Below are positions 41,505 to 50,269 of a DNA stretch of 64,000 nucleotides, piece after piece. The notes beneath the pieces were generated by a model. That model was not told where the DNA came from and searched no databases. It worked only from the letters and a program-made list of their open reading frames with translations. Position 1 is the stretch's first letter; every line of letters begins with the position of its first letter. Both the position numbers and the translations under genes were made by a program. Origin of the DNA: Nocardioides jiangxiensis. Its GTDB lineage: Bacteria > Actinomycetota > Actinomycetes > Propionibacteriales > Nocardioidaceae. The stretch covers positions 310,001 to 374,000 of the forward strand of contig NZ_JAUQTA010000002.1 in NCBI RefSeq assembly GCF_030580915.1. Direction: 5' to 3'.

Positions 41505-42691
41505 GCGCCGGCCCTCCTCAGTCGCAGCTTGCGGACCCGGCCAGCGCCGTCGGAGCCCTCGCCGACGACCGGGTGGTCGGTGTCGCCCGCAGCGAGCGCC
41601 ATGTGCCCGGCGAGCTGGCGGAAGGCCCGGCTCGCGGCGTGGTCGGGGCTCGAGAGGACGATCGGCTTGCCGGCGTTCGTCGCCGCGGCGATGTCCGTCG
41701 AGGACGGGATCGGCGTGGTGACCGGCAGGCCGAGGATCGCCTCGACCTTGTCGTTGTCGAGGCCGACGGCGTCGTCCGCGCGGTTGAGGACGAGGTGCCG
41801 GTGGCCCTGCGCGATGTTGAGCAGGTCGAGCGTCTCGAGCGCCACCTTGACGTTCTTCAGGGTCGGCACGTCGAGCGTCGCGATGACGATGCACTCGTCG
41901 GTCTCGTCGAGCGCCTGCAGCGTCTGCTCGTCGAAGTTCGGCGCGGTGTCGACCACGACGTAGTCGAACTGCTGGCGCAGCGTGCGGAGCATCCGCGAGA
42001 CGAGGCGGGCGGTGACCCGGTCGCGGCCGTCGGGCAGGTTCGGCGCCGCCAGCACCATGAGGGACTCCTCGTGACGCGTCAGCAGCGACGCGACGAGGGC
42101 GGGGTCGATGCCGTCCTCGGAGCCGATCGCCTCCTCGATGGTGTGCGTCGGGAAGAGCTGCATCGTGATCGCGACGTCGCCGAAGGCGAGGTCGAGGTCG
42201 ACCAGGCAGACCTTGCGCGAGCCTCCGTCGGCGAGGGCCAGCGCGAGGTTGACGGACGTCGTGGTCTTCCCGACGCCGCCCTTGGGGGCGAAGACGGTGA
42301 TCAGCGAGCCGTGCGGGCCCGAAGCGCTCTGGCCGCTGAAGGCCTCCCAGAGCTGGTGGGCACGGGCGGCCGCGGCGCGGATGCCGTCGGCGTCCGCGGT
42401 GCGTACGACGTCGCGGCAGCCGGCCTGCATGGCGCGGTACAGGACGTCGGTGTCGACCTCGTGGCGGACCAGCACGACGCTGGTCGTGGGACGGGTCAGC
42501 CGGAGGCTCTCGCAGGTGGCGATCGCCTCGGTGAGGTCCAGGCCGGGCCCGAGCACGACGACGTACTCGTCGGTGCGGTGCAGGAGCCAGGCGTTCAGCG
42601 GGACGGTGCCGTCGACGGCGTGGGTGCCGGGCGGAAGTGCCCGGGCCAGTGCCTCGACGGTGCCCGCGTCGGTTTCGACGATGACGGGCAT
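41501..42691 (-). CDS. tadZ: Tad pilus localization ATPase (TadZ/CpaE)
   Basis: 396 residues. Receiver-like N-terminal domain (about 1-110) without the full phosphorylation triad, then a MinD/ParA-type ATPase with deviant Walker A APKGGVGKTTT (K137 signature Lys, K142), VDLDLAFGD and the Walker B-like VVVDTAPN. TadZ places the Tad machine in the cell. It follows cpaB by 7 nt and its TGA overlaps tadA's ATG. Confidence 0.94.
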   Translation of the reverse strand: MPVIVETDAGTVEALARALPPGTHAVDGTVPLNAWLLHRTDEYVVVLGPGLDLTEAIATCESLRLTRPTTSVVLVRHEVDTDVLYRAMQAGCRDVVRTADADGIRAAAARAHQLWEAFSGQSASGPHGSLITVFAPKGGVGKTTTSVNLALALADGGSRKVCLVDLDLAFGDVAITMQLFPTHTIEEAIGSEDGIDPALVASLLTRHEESLMVLAAPNLPDGRDRVTARLVSRMLRTLRQQFDYVVVDTAPNFDEQTLQALDETDECIVIATLDVPTLKNVKVALETLDLLNIAQGHRHLVLNRADDAVGLDNDKVEAILGLPVTTPIPSSTDIAAATNAGKPIVLSSPDHAASRAFRQLAGHMALAAGDTDHPVVGEGSDGAGRVRKLRLRRAGA

Positions 42692-42698
42692 GACGGCC

Positions 42699-43442
42699 TC
42701 AGCTCGTGAGGTTCTTCTCGGTGACCCGGGGGGTCGTCGAGAGGTCGGTGGTGTCGGTGATCAGCGCGAGCGACAGGGTCCCGAAGTTGGTGCCCCACAT
42801 GAGCTGCTCCGCCTGCTTCTGCGTGACGGCCAGCGTGACGAGGGTCTGCGGCACCGCGTCCGTGGTGGACTCGCCGTCCTTGGTGGTCTTCGTCTTCGTG
42901 ACCGTCGAGGTGTCGCCGACGCCGAGGACGGTGACCTTCTGCAGCAGCGTGTTCGCGTAGTAGGTGTCGGCCTTCTGGTCGTCGACCGCGACCATGACGG
43001 CGACCTGCGAGCCGGGCCGGACGAAGCCGGCGAGGCGCTGCGGGTCGGTCAGGTTGACCGTCACCGCCATCTTGCCCTTGGGGATCGCGATCACCTTCGA
43101 GGTGACGTCGACGGCACTGGAGCCGCCCCACTTGGCGGAGATGATCTGCTCGCCGGCGTAGACGGTGGTCAGCGCGACCTCACCGTCGAGCGCGGAGAGG
43201 TCAGTCTGTGCCCCGGAGAGCACGACGTTGGCGGGAACCGCCTTCTTCTCGAACTTGCCGGCCTGCGATGCGGCAGCGAACGTCTCGCCCGGCGCGATGT
43301 CCTGCGTCGCGACGAGGACGTTGACAGTCTCGTACTGCGCCTGTGCGCGGCCGTCAGCGCCGCGTACGTAGAGCCAGACGAGCATGGTTCCCAGCGCGGC
43401 GATGACCGCTGCCAGGACAAGCAGGATCTTCCTACGGTCCAT
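42699..43442 (-). CDS. cpaB: Tad pilus assembly protein CpaB/RcpC
   Basis: 247 residues. A membrane helix (MDRRKILLVLAAVIAALGTM, about 5-25), then a SAF domain (VNVLVATQDIAPGETFAAAS) and the RcpC/CpaB core (KVIAIPKGKMAVTVNLTDPQ; GFVRPGSQVAVMV; VLGVGD). In Gram-negatives it acts at the secretin; in this monoderm, which has no secretin, the role is probably in the wall or periplasm-like space. The ATG has GAGGGTG. First gene of the Tad operon; an upstream stretch of about 180 bp precedes it. Confidence 0.93.
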   Translation of the reverse strand: MDRRKILLVLAAVIAALGTMLVWLYVRGADGRAQAQYETVNVLVATQDIAPGETFAAASQAGKFEKKAVPANVVLSGAQTDLSALDGEVALTTVYAGEQIISAKWGGSSAVDVTSKVIAIPKGKMAVTVNLTDPQRLAGFVRPGSQVAVMVAVDDQKADTYYANTLLQKVTVLGVGDTSTVTKTKTTKDGESTTDAVPQTLVTLAVTQKQAEQLMWGTNFGTLSLALITDTTDLSTTPRVTEKNLTS

Positions 43443-43591
43443 GACACCCTCGATGAAATAGGTGACCATGACCGGACGACTCGGTTTCCCTCCCAGAACC
43501 GTCCCGTCAGCAACTCCCTCCCGAGTTGCATGCATCACAATGCCTCATCTGGAGAGGTTCGGTGACCATCCGACCGACATATGACCCATTT

Positions 43592-43609
43592 GGACTAGGA
43601 CTTTGGTCC
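43592..43609. promoter_or_regulatory. GGACTA-N6-...GGTCC element upstream of cpaB
   Basis: GGACTAGGACTTTGGTCC lies about 158 bp upstream of cpaB; read on the minus strand it gives GGACC...TAGTCC, matching the element upstream of flp (34637-34651). Candidate binding site of a Tad regulator. Confidence 0.35.
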
Positions 43610-43621
43610 CGCCGGATGGCA

Positions 43622-45424
43622 TCAGCGCCCGTACAGGGCGGCGACGTCGCGCCGGAACTCGCGCATCACGACGGTGCGCTTGAGCTTCAGTGACGGCGTC
43701 AGCTGGCCGCCCTCCTCGGTCCAGTCCTCGGGGAGGATCGTGAACTTCCGGATCGCCTCGGCCTGGCTCACCGCGCTGTTGGTGGCGTCGACGGCGCGCT
43801 GCACCTCCGCGCGCAGGTCGGGGTCGTCGACCAGCGATGCGATGCTGCCCGACCTGCCGGTGCTCTCGGCCCACTGGGCGAAGGCGTCGGCGTCGATGGT
43901 GACGAGGGCGCCGATGAACGGCTCGCCGTCGCCGACCACCATGCACTGGCTGACGATCGGGTGCGACCGGAGCCGGTTCTCCAGGATCGCGGGGGCGACG
44001 TTCTTGCCCCCGGCGGTGACCAGCAGCTCCTTCTTGCGGCCCGTGATCCGGACGAAGCCCTCGTCGTCGACCTCGCCGACGTCGCCGGTGTGGAACCAGC
44101 CGCCCTCGCTCGCCGGCTCGAGCACCTCGGAGCTGGCCTCGGCGTTGTGCCAGTAGCCACGGAAGACCTGGGGGCCGCGGAAGAGCAGCTCGCCGTCGTC
44201 GGCGACCCTGACCGCCGTCCCGGGCAGCGGGCGACCGACCGAGCCGACCTTCTGCGCTGACGTCGAGTTCACGGTGAGCGCGCCGGAGGTCTCGGTGAGG
44301 CCGTAGGCCTCGAGCACCGGGATCCCGATGCCGCGGTAGAAGTGGCCCAGCCGCTCGCCGAGCGGTGCCCCGGCGGAGAAGGCCCACGTGCAGCGGCCCC
44401 CGAGCCGCTCGTGGATCCGCCCGTAGACGAGGCGGGCGAAGAGCGCGTGCTGCGCGCGCAGGCGGACCGGCACCCGGCCGTGGGTGTCCTGGGCGCGCGA
44501 CCAGGCGATCGCGGTCTCGACGGCCCGGTCGAAGATCCGGCCCTTGCCGTCGGCGGCCGCCTGCTGGGAGGCGGCGTTGAAGAGCTTCTCGAAGATCCGT
44601 GGCACCCCGAAGACGAACGACGGCTCCAGCTCGCCGAGGTACGTCGCGAGCCCGCGGATGTCGGAGGAGTGGGCGATCTTCACCCGCGCGCGCATGCAGC
44701 CCAGCTGCACGACGCGGGCGAAGACGTGGGCGAGGGGGAGGAAGAGGAGCGTGGTGCCGGCGTCCTCGGCGAAGATGTCGGGGAGCTCGTGGGTGGCCAG
44801 CGTGATCTCGCTCATCAGCGAGCCGTGGGTGAGCATGCAGCCCTTCGGTCGGCCGGTGGTGCCCGAGGTGTAGACCAGCGTCGCGAGGTCGCCGGGCCCG
44901 GCCTGCGTGCGACGCTCCTCGAGGTCGGCGTCGGTCACACCGGCACCCTTCGCGGCGAGGTCGGCGAGCGCGCCGTCGTCGATGACCAGGACCTGTGCCG
45001 TGGACCCGGTGGCCGCCACGCGCTCCGCGTGCGCGGCGTGCTCCACGAGGACGACGGTGGCCCCGGAGTCCTCGAGGATCCACGTGAGCTGGTCGACGGA
45101 GGAGGTCTCGTAGACGGGGACGCTGACGCCGCCGGCGAACCAGATGGCGTAGTCGAGGACGGTCCACTCCCAGCGCGTGCGCGCGAGGATCGCCACCCGG
45201 TCACCGGGCTGGACGCCGGTCGCGACCAGTCCCTTCGCGGTCGCCGTGACCTCGGCCCGGAAGGCGGCCGCGGAGACCTCGGTCCAGGCCCCGGCGCCGT
45301 CGCGGCGGACCACGACGGCGGTCTCGCCGTGCGCGGTGGCATTGACGACGACGTCGTCGGTCAGGTTGCCGAGGTCGCCCGCCTGGGGAAGCGCAGGCGC
45401 CGGGGGAGTCGAGAACTCGCGCAC
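43622..45424 (-). CDS. long-chain fatty acyl-CoA synthetase (FadD15-like)
   Basis: 600 residues, AMP-forming ligase. P-loop LVYTSGTTGRPKG at about 183-195; A5 motif EAYGLTETSG; A8 TGDVGEVDDEGFVRITGRKKE with the hinge; A10 Lys near LTPSLKLKRTVVM. This matches the long-chain acyl-CoA synthetase subgroup (FAA1/FadD15), and mycobacterial fadD15 sits at this place in the conserved order. Likely activates C14-C18 fatty acids for lipid synthesis or breakdown. The GTG start is fixed by TAACGT 7 nt upstream. Confidence 0.95.
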   Translation of the reverse strand: MREFSTPPAPALPQAGDLGNLTDDVVVNATAHGETAVVVRRDGAGAWTEVSAAAFRAEVTATAKGLVATGVQPGDRVAILARTRWEWTVLDYAIWFAGGVSVPVYETSSVDQLTWILEDSGATVVLVEHAAHAERVAATGSTAQVLVIDDGALADLAAKGAGVTDADLEERRTQAGPGDLATLVYTSGTTGRPKGCMLTHGSLMSEITLATHELPDIFAEDAGTTLLFLPLAHVFARVVQLGCMRARVKIAHSSDIRGLATYLGELEPSFVFGVPRIFEKLFNAASQQAAADGKGRIFDRAVETAIAWSRAQDTHGRVPVRLRAQHALFARLVYGRIHERLGGRCTWAFSAGAPLGERLGHFYRGIGIPVLEAYGLTETSGALTVNSTSAQKVGSVGRPLPGTAVRVADDGELLFRGPQVFRGYWHNAEASSEVLEPASEGGWFHTGDVGEVDDEGFVRITGRKKELLVTAGGKNVAPAILENRLRSHPIVSQCMVVGDGEPFIGALVTIDADAFAQWAESTGRSGSIASLVDDPDLRAEVQRAVDATNSAVSQAEAIRKFTILPEDWTEEGGQLTPSLKLKRTVVMREFRRDVAALYGR

Positions 45425-45431
45425 GGGCGGC

Positions 45432-45437
45432 ACGTTA
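45432..45437 (-). promoter_or_regulatory. -10 box, leaderless acyl-CoA synthetase gene
   Basis: TAACGT on the minus strand ends 7 nt before the GTG. Confidence 0.6.
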
Positions 45438-45506
45438 CCGGCGTCCGGCGTACCGCGGGTATCCGGTACGGTTGCCGGACCCGCCAGCCCCACGGAGGTT
45501 GTCCTG

Positions 45507-45938
45507 ATGGCCGAACAGACCACGTCGTCGATCGTCGTCGACGCGTCGCCGGGCGAGGTCATGGCGGTCATCGCCGACTTCGCGGCGTACCCCGTCTGGG
45601 CCAAGGGCGTGATGGCCGCCGAGGTGGTCGCGGGCGAGCCCGGGCAGCGTGCCGAGAAGGTGCACTTCGAGCTCGACGTGCCGCCGATCCGCGACGCGTA
45701 CACGCTGGCCTACACCTGGCACGACCTCGAGGTCTCCTGGACGCTCGCCGAGGGCCGCATGCTGCACCGTCTCGACGGCTCCTACGTGCTGAAGCCCGTC
45801 GAGGAGGGCACCGAGGTGACCTACAGCCTCACCGCGGAGCTCGCGATCCCGATGATCGGCATGATCAAGCGCAAGGGCGAGAAGATCCTCATCGACACCG
45901 CGCTCAAGGGGCTCAAGAAGCGCGTCGAGTCGCTCTGA
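45507..45938 (+). CDS. SRPBCC (START/polyketide-cyclase-like) lipid-binding protein
   Basis: 143 residues. Typical opening SSIVVDASPGEVMAVIADFAAYPVWA of actinobacterial SRPBCC proteins, then a seven-strand beta grip (YTLAYTWHDLEVSWTLAEG; GTEVTYSLTAELAIPM) and a C-terminal helix (EKILIDTALKGLKKRVESL). The fold binds hydrophobic ligands in a central cavity. It is co-directional and 17 nt from the ArsA-like gene; the mycobacterial counterpart is Rv2185c. ACGGAGG lies upstream. The ligand is unknown. Confidence 0.9.
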   Translation: MAEQTTSSIVVDASPGEVMAVIADFAAYPVWAKGVMAAEVVAGEPGQRAEKVHFELDVPPIRDAYTLAYTWHDLEVSWTLAEGRMLHRLDGSYVLKPVEEGTEVTYSLTAELAIPMIGMIKRKGEKILIDTALKGLKKRVESL

Positions 45939-45955
45939 CACGGGGTCCTGGAGCA

Positions 45956-47137
45956 GTGCGCATCCTGCTGTTCACCGGCAAGGGCGGCGTGGGCAAGTCC
46001 ACGACGGCCTCCTCGACCGCGGTCGCCTCGGCTGCGTCCGGACGCCGCACGCTGATCCTGTCCACCGATGCCGCGCACTCCCTGGCCGACGCCTTCGGGT
46101 GCGCGATCGGCCCGACCCCGACGCGTGTCGCCGAGAACCTCTACGTCGAGCAGGTGGACGCCCAGCGCCTCTTCGAGGAGTCCTGGGCCGACATCCAGCG
46201 CTACCTGCTCTCCGTGCTCGACGCGGCCGGCGTCGACCCGGTGGCAGCCGAGGAGCTCACGGTCATCCCGGGCGCCGAGGAGGTGCTGGCGCTGCTGCAG
46301 CTGCGGCGCCACGTGCTCTCCGGCGACTGGGAGACGGTCGTCGTCGACTGCGCCCCCACCGCGGAGACGCTGCGGCTGCTCGCGCTGCCCGAGGCCCTCG
46401 CCTGGTACATGGAGCGGGTCTTCCCGGTCGGTCGCAAGGCGATCAAGGCGTTCCGTCCGCTGCTCACCAAGGCCGTCGGCGTCCCGCTGCCGGAGGACAA
46501 CACGTTCGACGCGATGGAGCGGCTGCACGCCGAGCTCGACGAGGTCCGCCAGATCCTGTCGGGCCCCGAGGCCAGCGTGCGGATCGTGATGACGCCCGAG
46601 ACGGTCGTGCTGGCAGAGGCACGGCGGTCCTTCACGACCCTCTCCCTCTTCGGCTACCGCGTCGACGGGGTGGTCGCCAACCGGATCTTCCCGGCGATCG
46701 GCCCCGACGAGGCGCCGGACGGCTGGCGAGCCGGCTGGGTGGATGCCCAGACGAAGGTGCTGGCCGAGACGGTGCAGTCCTTCGAGGGCCTCCAGCTGTG
46801 GCGTTCGGAGTACCACGCCGCCGAGCCGGTCGGGGTGGAGGCGCTGGGCGCGTTCGCCCGCGCGCTGTACGGCGACAGCGACCCGCTCGGCGTACCGACG
46901 GGGCCCGGGCCGCTCCAGGTGGCCCGCACGGAGACCGGTGCGGTGCTGCGGCTCGCCCTGCCGTTCGTCGAGCGCGGCGACGTCGACCTGGTCCGCCACG
47001 GCGACGAGCTGGTGCTGACCGTGGGCTCCTACCGTCGCCTCTTCACACTCCCGGCAGGCCTCGCCCGTTTGGACGTGAAGGGCGCGAGGGTCGACCATGG
47101 AGCGCTGCAGGTCCGTTTCGAGGAGAGGGGGCAGTGA
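45956..47137 (+). CDS. ArsA-family ATPase
   Basis: 393 residues. Deviant Walker A FTGKGGVGKST at 6-16, switch I TDAAHSLADAFG, switch II VVDCAPTAETLRLL, and a C-terminal beta domain (GAVLRLALPFVERGDVDLVRHGDELVLTVG) of the Get3/ArsA-HSP20-like type. The metal-binding Cys triad of arsenite ArsA is absent and no arsB lies nearby, so arsenic transport is unlikely. In actinobacteria such proteins occur in pairs or beside SRPBCC genes; a chaperone-like role is possible. GTG start with GGAG; its TGA overlaps the next ATG by one base. Confidence 0.9.
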   Translation: MRILLFTGKGGVGKSTTASSTAVASAASGRRTLILSTDAAHSLADAFGCAIGPTPTRVAENLYVEQVDAQRLFEESWADIQRYLLSVLDAAGVDPVAAEELTVIPGAEEVLALLQLRRHVLSGDWETVVVDCAPTAETLRLLALPEALAWYMERVFPVGRKAIKAFRPLLTKAVGVPLPEDNTFDAMERLHAELDEVRQILSGPEASVRIVMTPETVVLAEARRSFTTLSLFGYRVDGVVANRIFPAIGPDEAPDGWRAGWVDAQTKVLAETVQSFEGLQLWRSEYHAAEPVGVEALGAFARALYGDSDPLGVPTGPGPLQVARTETGAVLRLALPFVERGDVDLVRHGDELVLTVGSYRRLFTLPAGLARLDVKGARVDHGALQVRFEERGQ

Positions 47138-47556
47138 TGACCGACACCCACGGTGGTCAGCCGGAGGTCGGCTCCGTCGCCGAGGAGACCGCCAAGCTGC
47201 TCGGTGCCCTCTCGGGCTGGGCGAAGGAGCACGGCGCTGACGCCGGTGCGGGCCTCGGTGCCGGGCTCGGGGGCGCGTTCCACGAGGCCAGCGCCCACTT
47301 CGCGACCGGTGGCGACGACTGCAGGTACTGCCCGCTGTGCCGGGTGATCAACATCGTCCGCGAGAGCAGCCCCGAGGTGCGCACGCACCTCGCGATCGCC
47401 GCTGCCAGCGTCGCGCAGGCCGCCTCGGCGGTCCTCCAGGCCGCCGTTCCCGAGGAGGCCAAGGCCAGCGGCGGGCAGCACGCCCGGCGTGACCCGGTCG
47501 AGAAGATCGACCTCGAGGACGACGACTTCGGCCCCTTCGACGGTCCGTTCGGCTGA
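47137..47556 (+). CDS. small actinobacterial protein coupled to the ArsA-like gene
   Basis: 139 residues. An Ala/Gly-rich N-terminal half, a CRYCPLCRVINIVRE segment (CxxC-xx-C) and a helix (VRTHLAIAAASVAQAASAVLQAA), then an acidic tail (DLEDDDFGPFDG). I believe it belongs to the DUF5304-type family found next to ArsA-like genes. The start shares a base with the preceding stop (TGATG). The three-cysteine cluster may bind metal; function is unknown. Confidence 0.75.
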   Translation: MTDTHGGQPEVGSVAEETAKLLGALSGWAKEHGADAGAGLGAGLGGAFHEASAHFATGGDDCRYCPLCRVINIVRESSPEVRTHLAIAAASVAQAASAVLQAAVPEEAKASGGQHARRDPVEKIDLEDDDFGPFDGPFG

Positions 47557-47577
47557 TCCGGCCGGCTCGGCCACGGG

Positions 47578-48774
47578 TCACTGCACCAGGCGGACCCGGC
47601 GCAGGCCGCCGTCGCAGCCGGCGTCCCCGAGGCTGCACCCCGTCGCCTGGGTGGTTCCCGAGGCGAACAGCGTCCGGGAGACCAGCAGCAGGTAGTTCTT
47701 CTCGCTGTCGTCCGCCATCAGGGCTCCTGCGTCCGCGTTGGCCGGGGCGCACGCGCCGATCCCGCTGCTGTACCGCTTCTTGAGCTGCTTGCCGAAGTGG
47801 TAGCCGCAGACCGTCACGGCCACGACCCGCTGGACGGGGAAGACCGCGCTCGTGCCGGTCCCGGTGATCGTCGGGCCGCACGTCCCGGGAGCGCAGAAGA
47901 CCGGCAGGCCCACCGTCGTGCCCGAGTCGATGAGCCCGGCCCAGGCGTTCTCGACCTGGCCGGCATCGGGCTGCCCCGGGTCGCCCGACAGGCACGCGTA
48001 CGGCGGTGTGCTCGACGCGACGGGGCAGGCCGCGCGCAGACGGGCACCGAGCACCGTGCCGGTCAGGCCCTCCTGCCCGCTGACCGCGGTGATCGGGAGG
48101 GAGCAGCCGTTGCTGATCTCGTCGTAGAGCTGGGCCTGGCCGTTGCCGCCGTCGTCTGCGTTCTCCCCGGGGCAGTCGAGGGTCCACCAGTTGCCGGGGG
48201 TCGGCGGCAGGGGACAGCTCGCGGCGGAGGCGAGACCGTCGCCGGGGGCGTAGGTGCGCCAGACCGTGCCGGGAGCGGCCGATGCCGGCACGTCCGCACC
48301 GCAGATCCCGAGCGGACGCAGCCCGTCGCCTCCCGGTGCGACCTCGACCGCTGCGGTCGCGTGGGCGGAGGAGGTGAGTGTCTCGCCGGCACCAGCCAGC
48401 CGGCCCAGGTAGGTCGCGGTGTCGCCCTGCACGTCGAACCCGACCCGCACGGTGCCGTCGGCGCACCTGGCCGTGAACGTGCCGGTCGCCGTGGTGGTCA
48501 GCGCCGAGCGGTTGGCGGTGAGGTAGCGCTCGGCGGTCTGGCGCGCCGTGGCCTCGGGCACGGCCCCCAACAGGTCCGTGCAGCTGCGGCCGGCCGCGCC
48601 GGCGTACGTCGCCGCGGCGGCGAGGGCTCCGGCGTCCGCCGCGGTCTGGAGCGCCATCCGCGAGGTGTAGGCCATGCCGATGTCGACGCTGAAGGCCCCG
48701 ACCACCAGCAGTGCCACACTCAGCAGGGCGGTCATGATCGCGATCGCGCCGCCCTCGTCGCGCTCGCGGCTCAC
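47578..48774 (-). CDS. TadG-like pilus/secretion protein
   Basis: About 398 residues. EGGAIAIMTALLSVALLVVGAFSVDIGMAYTSR: a Flp-like processing region then a single hydrophobic helix (Tad_N/TadG_N), followed by LQTAADAGALAAAATYAG. The remaining 330 residues are extracytoplasmic with ten or more cysteines and no VWA domain. The GTG at 48774 overlaps the tadE stop (GTGA); a second GTG four codons earlier is possible. It pairs with the TadE-like gene but is separated by 4 kb from the Tad operon. Confidence 0.83.
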   Translation of the reverse strand: MSRERDEGGAIAIMTALLSVALLVVGAFSVDIGMAYTSRMALQTAADAGALAAAATYAGAAGRSCTDLLGAVPEATARQTAERYLTANRSALTTTATGTFTARCADGTVRVGFDVQGDTATYLGRLAGAGETLTSSAHATAAVEVAPGGDGLRPLGICGADVPASAAPGTVWRTYAPGDGLASAASCPLPPTPGNWWTLDCPGENADDGGNGQAQLYDEISNGCSLPITAVSGQEGLTGTVLGARLRAACPVASSTPPYACLSGDPGQPDAGQVENAWAGLIDSGTTVGLPVFCAPGTCGPTITGTGTSAVFPVQRVVAVTVCGYHFGKQLKKRYSSGIGACAPANADAGALMADDSEKNYLLLVSRTLFASGTTQATGCSLGDAGCDGGLRRVRLVQ

Positions 48775-49187
48775 GAGTACTCGCACCGGAACTCACCGTG
48801 CCCGCGGATCGTGTACGTCGACGGCACGCCCGGCACCGGTATCGGCACCAGCCACTGGTGCGTGTAGGTCAGGGTCACCGTCAGTGCCTGCCCCGGGACG
48901 GAGCCGGAGCACACCTCGCCGGAGGGACAGGGGGAGACCGTCGGGGTGACGGCGCTGCCGGTCATGCCGATCGAGGTCGCCGACGACTGTCCTGTGGCCT
49001 TGACCTGGGCACAGGTGAGGCCGGGCACCGCGCCCTGGCGCGCCGCTTCGCGGGCGGCGTTGTTGAGGGCGAGGGTCTGCCCGAAGAGGACCCCGAAGTC
49101 GATGAGGGCGAAGACGAGGGTGAGCAGCAGCGGCAGCACGAGCGCGAACTCGACTGCGGCGGCTCCCTCTTCCTCCCGACCGGCCAT
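48771..49187 (-). CDS. TadE-like pseudopilin
   Basis: 138 residues. Short charged leader MAGREEEG, prepilin-type site, then AAAVEFALVLPLLLTLVFALIDFG, the TadE signature (E5-like Glu in the helix), and LALNNAAREAARQGA after it. The globular part has four Cys and ends in YTHQWLVPIPVPG...GEFRCEYS. The ATG has TACGTT 7 nt upstream on the minus strand, so transcription appears independent and leaderless. First gene of the tadE-tadG pair. Confidence 0.9.
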   Translation of the reverse strand: MAGREEEGAAAVEFALVLPLLLTLVFALIDFGVLFGQTLALNNAAREAARQGAVPGLTCAQVKATGQSSATSIGMTGSAVTPTVSPCPSGEVCSGSVPGQALTVTLTYTHQWLVPIPVPGVPSTYTIRGHGEFRCEYS

Positions 49188-49194
49188 GACAACG

Positions 49195-49200
49195 AACGTA
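49195..49200 (-). promoter_or_regulatory. -10 box, leaderless tadE-tadG
   Basis: TACGTT on the minus strand ends 7 nt before the tadE ATG. Confidence 0.5.
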
Positions 49201-49294
49201 GGAGCCGGTGGCGCTGTGCGGGAGCGGTCCAGACCGGTTTGATCCGCTTGTGCAACCAAGTCTGACCGATTGGCCGACACGGCAGACTGTCCCC

Positions 49295-50263
49295 GTGACT
49301 GATCCGGTGTGGGTGGGCGTCGACGTCGGCGGCACCAAGGTGCTGGCGGGTGTGGTCGACGCGCAGGGTCGCGTGACGCGCACGGCGAGGCGCACGACGC
49401 CGGGGCGGCGCGTCGACGCCGCGATGGTCGAGGACGCGCTGACCGAGGCTGTCGTGGACGCGGCGGACGGCAGCCCGCTCGCCGGAGTCGGCGTGGCGGC
49501 CGCCGGGTTCGTCGACGCGGCGGGGGAGCGGGTCCGGTTCGCGCCCCACCTGCCGTGGCTCGACGAGCCGGTCCGCTCGCGGCTCGCCGCCCGCTGGGGC
49601 GCACCGGTACGTCTGGAGAACGATGCCACCGCCGCGACCTACGGTGAGCTCGTGCTCGGCGCCGCGCGCGGCTACCGGCACGTCGTGATGGTCAACCTCG
49701 GCACCGGACTCGGCGGAGGCATCGTCATCGATGGCCGGCTCTACCGCGGGCACAACGGGATGGCCGGGGAGTTCGGCCACATGCAGGTCGTGCCGGGCGG
49801 GGCGCCGTGCGAGTGCGGCTCACGCGGATGCTGGGAGCAGTACTGCTCGGGGCGGGCCCTCGAGCGCGTCGCGCGCGCGGGCCTCGGCAGCAGGCCGTCG
49901 ATGCTCGAGGAGCTGTGCGCCGGCAACGCGGAGCTGCTGACCGGCCCCATGGTCTCTGACGCCGCAGCCGCGGGCGACCTGCTGGCACGCGCGGCGTTCG
50001 CGGAGGTCGGGGAGTGGCTGGGGGTCGGCCTGGCCAACCTGGTCGCGGCGTTCGACCCGGAGGTGGTGGTCGTCGGTGGCGGGGTCTCCGAGGCCGGCGA
50101 CCGGCTGCTCGAGCCGGCACGCGTGGCGCTCGAGCGCTCGCTCGTGGGCGCCGGGCACCGGGAGGTGCCCGCGGTCGTCCCCGCACGGCTCGGCAACGCG
50201 GCCGGGCTCATCGGCGCGGCTGCCCTGGTCCGCGACGAGGTGCTCGCGGACGACGAGGCCTAG
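49295..50263 (+). CDS. ROK family sugar kinase (glucokinase-like)
   Basis: 322 residues. ATP-binding VGVDVGGTKVLAGVVDA (from 6), sugar-binding ENDATAATYGE and GTGLGGGIVIDG, EFGHM and the zinc motif CECGSRGCWEQ (C172, C174, C179) define the ROK group. No N-terminal HTH, so a kinase and not a repressor. This form matches actinobacterial GlkA-like glucokinases; a different hexose cannot be excluded. CAGACT 6 nt before the GTG is an imperfect leaderless box. It is divergent from tadE. Confidence 0.9.
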   Translation: MTDPVWVGVDVGGTKVLAGVVDAQGRVTRTARRTTPGRRVDAAMVEDALTEAVVDAADGSPLAGVGVAAAGFVDAAGERVRFAPHLPWLDEPVRSRLAARWGAPVRLENDATAATYGELVLGAARGYRHVVMVNLGTGLGGGIVIDGRLYRGHNGMAGEFGHMQVVPGGAPCECGSRGCWEQYCSGRALERVARAGLGSRPSMLEELCAGNAELLTGPMVSDAAAAGDLLARAAFAEVGEWLGVGLANLVAAFDPEVVVVGGGVSEAGDRLLEPARVALERSLVGAGHREVPAVVPARLGNAAGLIGAAALVRDEVLADDEA

Positions 50264-50269
50264 CGGTCG

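Noticed and set aside
34323..43442. Tad locus considered as part of a mobile island
   Set aside because: No integrase, transposase, tRNA or direct repeats at the borders, and the base composition looks like that of the neighbours; insertion is possible but not supported by mobile-element evidence.
45956..47137. Arsenite-pump ATPase ArsA
   Set aside because: No metal-binding cysteine triad and no arsB/arsD/arsR neighbours; called only as an ArsA-family ATPase.
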